From positions 1 through 48,179 of the forward strand of contig JAHEZM010000028.1 in the NCBI GenBank assembly GCA_023251075.1: 48,179 nt of DNA, written 5' to 3'. Both the position numbers and the translations under genes were made by a program. Within the stretch, counting starts at the first letter, position 1, and each line of letters starts with the position of its first letter. The notes below the pieces were generated by a model. The model was not told where the DNA came from. It did not search any database and worked only from the letters and a program-made list of their open reading frames with translations. Positions 47,047 to 48,179 of the stretch are shown here, one piece after another. The DNA is from Flavobacteriales bacterium. GTDB taxonomy: Bacteria; Bacteroidota; Bacteroidia; Flavobacteriales_C; GCA-002722245.

Positions 47047-47522
47047 TATTCGCGGGTGATTTTTACAATCTCTAATTCTAATTCTCCGTTGGGTACTTTA
47101 ATTACGGCGATTTCGCCTAATTTTTTTCCTAGTAATCCTTTGCCAATAGGAGAGCTGATAGATATTTTTCCTGTTTTAAAATCGGCTTCATTTTCAGCCA
47201 CCAAAGTATATTTCATTTCCGCTTTGGTTTTTTTGTTACGCAATTTAACAGTAGATAAAATCAACACTTTTGAAGTATCAATTTTAGTTTCATCTACCAA
47301 ACGTGCATTGATTAAATTCGACTGTAACTGCGCAATTTTAGCCTCCAATAAACCTTGAGCTTCTTTGGCTGCATCGTATTCAGCATTTTCCGATAAATCA
47401 CCTTTGTCTCTTGCTTCAGCAATTTGCAGAGTAATTTTTTTTCTCTCTACGCTTTTCAGTTGGTGTAACTCATCTTTCAGTTTTTGCAAGCCTTCTTGAG
47501 TAAAATAAATTGTGTCTGACAT
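47046..47522 (-). CDS. greA: Transcription elongation factor GreA
   Basis: 158 residues, the standard length. The start is the ATG at 47522 (MSDTIYFTQEGLQKL). A frame open further upstream would add 34 residues across the leader hairpin and is rejected. The N-terminal coiled coil carries DLSENAEYDAAKE, including the acidic tip residues that stimulate transcript cleavage. The C-terminal FKBP-like domain has SPIGKGLLGKKLGE. It rescues backtracked RNA polymerase. The leader contains a terminator-like hairpin. Confidence 0.96.
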   Translation of the reverse strand: MSDTIYFTQEGLQKLKDELHQLKSVERKKITLQIAEARDKGDLSENAEYDAAKEAQGLLEAKIAQLQSNLINARLVDETKIDTSKVLILSTVKLRNKKTKAEMKYTLVAENEADFKTGKISISSPIGKGLLGKKLGEIAVIKVPNGELELEIVKITRE

Positions 47523-47544
47523 ACGGATACTATTAAGTTGATAT

Positions 47545-47574
47545 AAAAGAAAAAGAATCCCGATTTCTCGGGAT
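47545..47574 (-). terminator. Intrinsic terminator in the greA leader
   Basis: On the minus strand ATCCCGA, a GAAA loop and TCGGGAT (47574-47557) are followed by a U-rich tract (TTCTTTTTCTTTT, to 47545). It could simply end the PorV-like gene. However, a good promoter (47593-47625) sits between that gene's stop codon and the hairpin, so the hairpin also lies inside the predicted greA leader and may attenuate greA. Confidence 0.8.
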
Positions 47575-47592
47575 CCCTTAGTTGTAATAACA

Positions 47593-47625
47593 CAAAAGTA
47601 AGCAAAAATATTGTCTAAAAGCAAA
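47593..47625 (-). promoter_or_regulatory. Promoter for greA-HIT
   Basis: On the minus strand, TTTG (47625-47622) and TACTTTTG (47600-47593) are separated by 21 bases, an excellent Bacteroidota -33/-7 pair. A second -7-like box, TATTTTTG (47610-47603), overlaps the spacer. The predicted transcription start is about 47587, upstream of the leader hairpin. Confidence 0.6.
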
Positions 47626-48179
47626 TTCTCGCTCCAAAGGTATGCACCCCTTGAAAGGGGTTGGTATCGCGGTATGAATAGTCGAAACCAAACGATGCTT
47701 TGTCTTTGTAAGGTACTTCCACGGTGAATCCTAAAGTAGGTCCCGTAAAAGCCGTAGTTCTGGTGCTCATTTTGAAAATTCCCTGCTCATAAACATAGCC
47801 TGTTCTTAACATGAATATTTTTTTAAAGCGATATTCCAGGCCTACGCAGTATTGATCTTTGCTAAAGGCATTAGAAACAAAAGTTGCCGAGGTGAATAGC
47901 TGGTGTTGCGTGCCTAAATCGAAACGATAATGCCCACCAATATTCATTAAAAGAGGTAGTTCAAAAGATTGTGATTTCGATGCCAGTGTTACCTGTTTAT
48001 CGCTTCCTACGAAAAGTGCTTTGGTAGATAATCCGTCACCTGAATAAGACATTTTCGGACCGGCATTTCTTAAAGCCATTCCAAATCCAATGTGTTTTCT
48101 ACTGCCTGTGGTATATTGTATTCCGGCGTCTAATGCCATGCCCAAACCTTGTATGTTTGCTATAGATTCAGATACAATT
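47615..48179 (-). CDS. PorV/PorQ-family outer-membrane barrel protein, 5' end outside window
   Basis: About 188 residues are visible; the frame stays open to the window's right edge, so the N-terminus and signal peptide are missing. The visible part is a beta-barrel with ALDAGIQYTTG, IGFGMALRNAGPKMSY, GLEYRFKKIFMLRTGYVYEQ and a closing FDYSYRDTNPFQGVHTFGARICF, the pattern of PorV/PorQ-type proteins. PorV is the T9SS shuttle that carries cargo to the sortase. Whether this is true PorV or a paralogue cannot be told from the fragment. Confidence 0.8.
   Translation of the reverse strand, partial: IVSESIANIQGLGMALDAGIQYTTGSRKHIGFGMALRNAGPKMSYSGDGLSTKALFVGSDKQVTLASKSQSFELPLLMNIGGHYRFDLGTQHQLFTSATFVSNAFSKDQYCVGLEYRFKKIFMLRTGYVYEQGIFKMSTRTTAFTGPTLGFTVEVPYKDKASFGFDYSYRDTNPFQGVHTFGARICF

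Noticed and set aside
47523-47624. N-terminal extension of GreA by 34 residues
   Set aside because: It would read through the promoter and terminator hairpin; the 158-residue form starting at 47522 matches the family.

Overview
The window looks like chromosomal DNA of a Bacteroidota bacterium, probably a Flavobacteriales-like lineage. The DNA is AT-rich. Several genes carry type IX secretion (T9SS) C-terminal sorting domains of type A and type B. There are PorP/SprF-like and PorV-like proteins, Bacteroidota-restricted families (DUF4924, DUF5686), and promoter -7 boxes of the form TAnnTTTG instead of a classical -10. No phage, plasmid, insertion sequence, rRNA, tRNA or CRISPR array was seen.

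Layout. 1-6384: a thiamine operon under a TPP riboswitch (thiS, thiC, a TenI-like ThiE paralogue, thiD, thiE, thiG, thiH), with most genes translationally coupled. thiF is not in the cluster. 6512-12725: two orphan small proteins, two TPR paralogues, a secreted M43 metalloprotease, an ACP-phosphodiesterase-like protein, a SiaC-like protein, an OmpH/Skp-like protein and a DUF4924 protein. 12820-17115 (minus): an M42 aminopeptidase, then an ECF sigma factor, an anti-sigma-like protein fused to a PorP/SprF-like outer-membrane barrel, and a small lipoprotein ending in a type B T9SS domain. 17280-24372: mnmD, a 1363-residue type B adhesin, two type A cargo proteins and a 33-residue micro-lipoprotein. 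24578-27012: an operon of Nudix hydrolase, lipoprotein, alpha/beta hydrolase and DUF486 membrane protein. 27142-30625 (minus): FtsB/DivIC-like protein, a very short methylmalonyl-CoA mutase small subunit, the full large subunit, and DUF4259. 30702-41377 (minus): DUF5686, DUF551, a flippase-family protein with an inserted FnIII-like domain, an M16 protease, a formylglycine-generating-enzyme-like protein and a secreted M23 peptidase. 41457-46648: O-methyltransferase, small secreted protein, der, and divergently rsgA, dtd, a MazG-like pyrophosphohydrolase and an acyltransferase. 46654-48179 (minus): HIT protein, greA, and a partial PorV-like gene cut by the window edge.

The most interesting candidate is the sigma / anti-sigma::PorP / type B lipoprotein operon at 13999-17115. 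One predicted polypeptide has a cytoplasmic part with five tryptophan-centred repeats, one inner-membrane helix, a periplasmic linker and an outer-membrane barrel of the family that normally holds type B T9SS cargo. The next gene encodes such a cargo domain. This suggests a cell-surface-to-sigma-factor signalling route built from secretion-system parts. Other notable points are an attenuator-like terminator in the greA leader, overlapping divergent der/rsgA promoters with almost no leader, the shortened MutA, and the FnIII insertion in the flippase-family protein.
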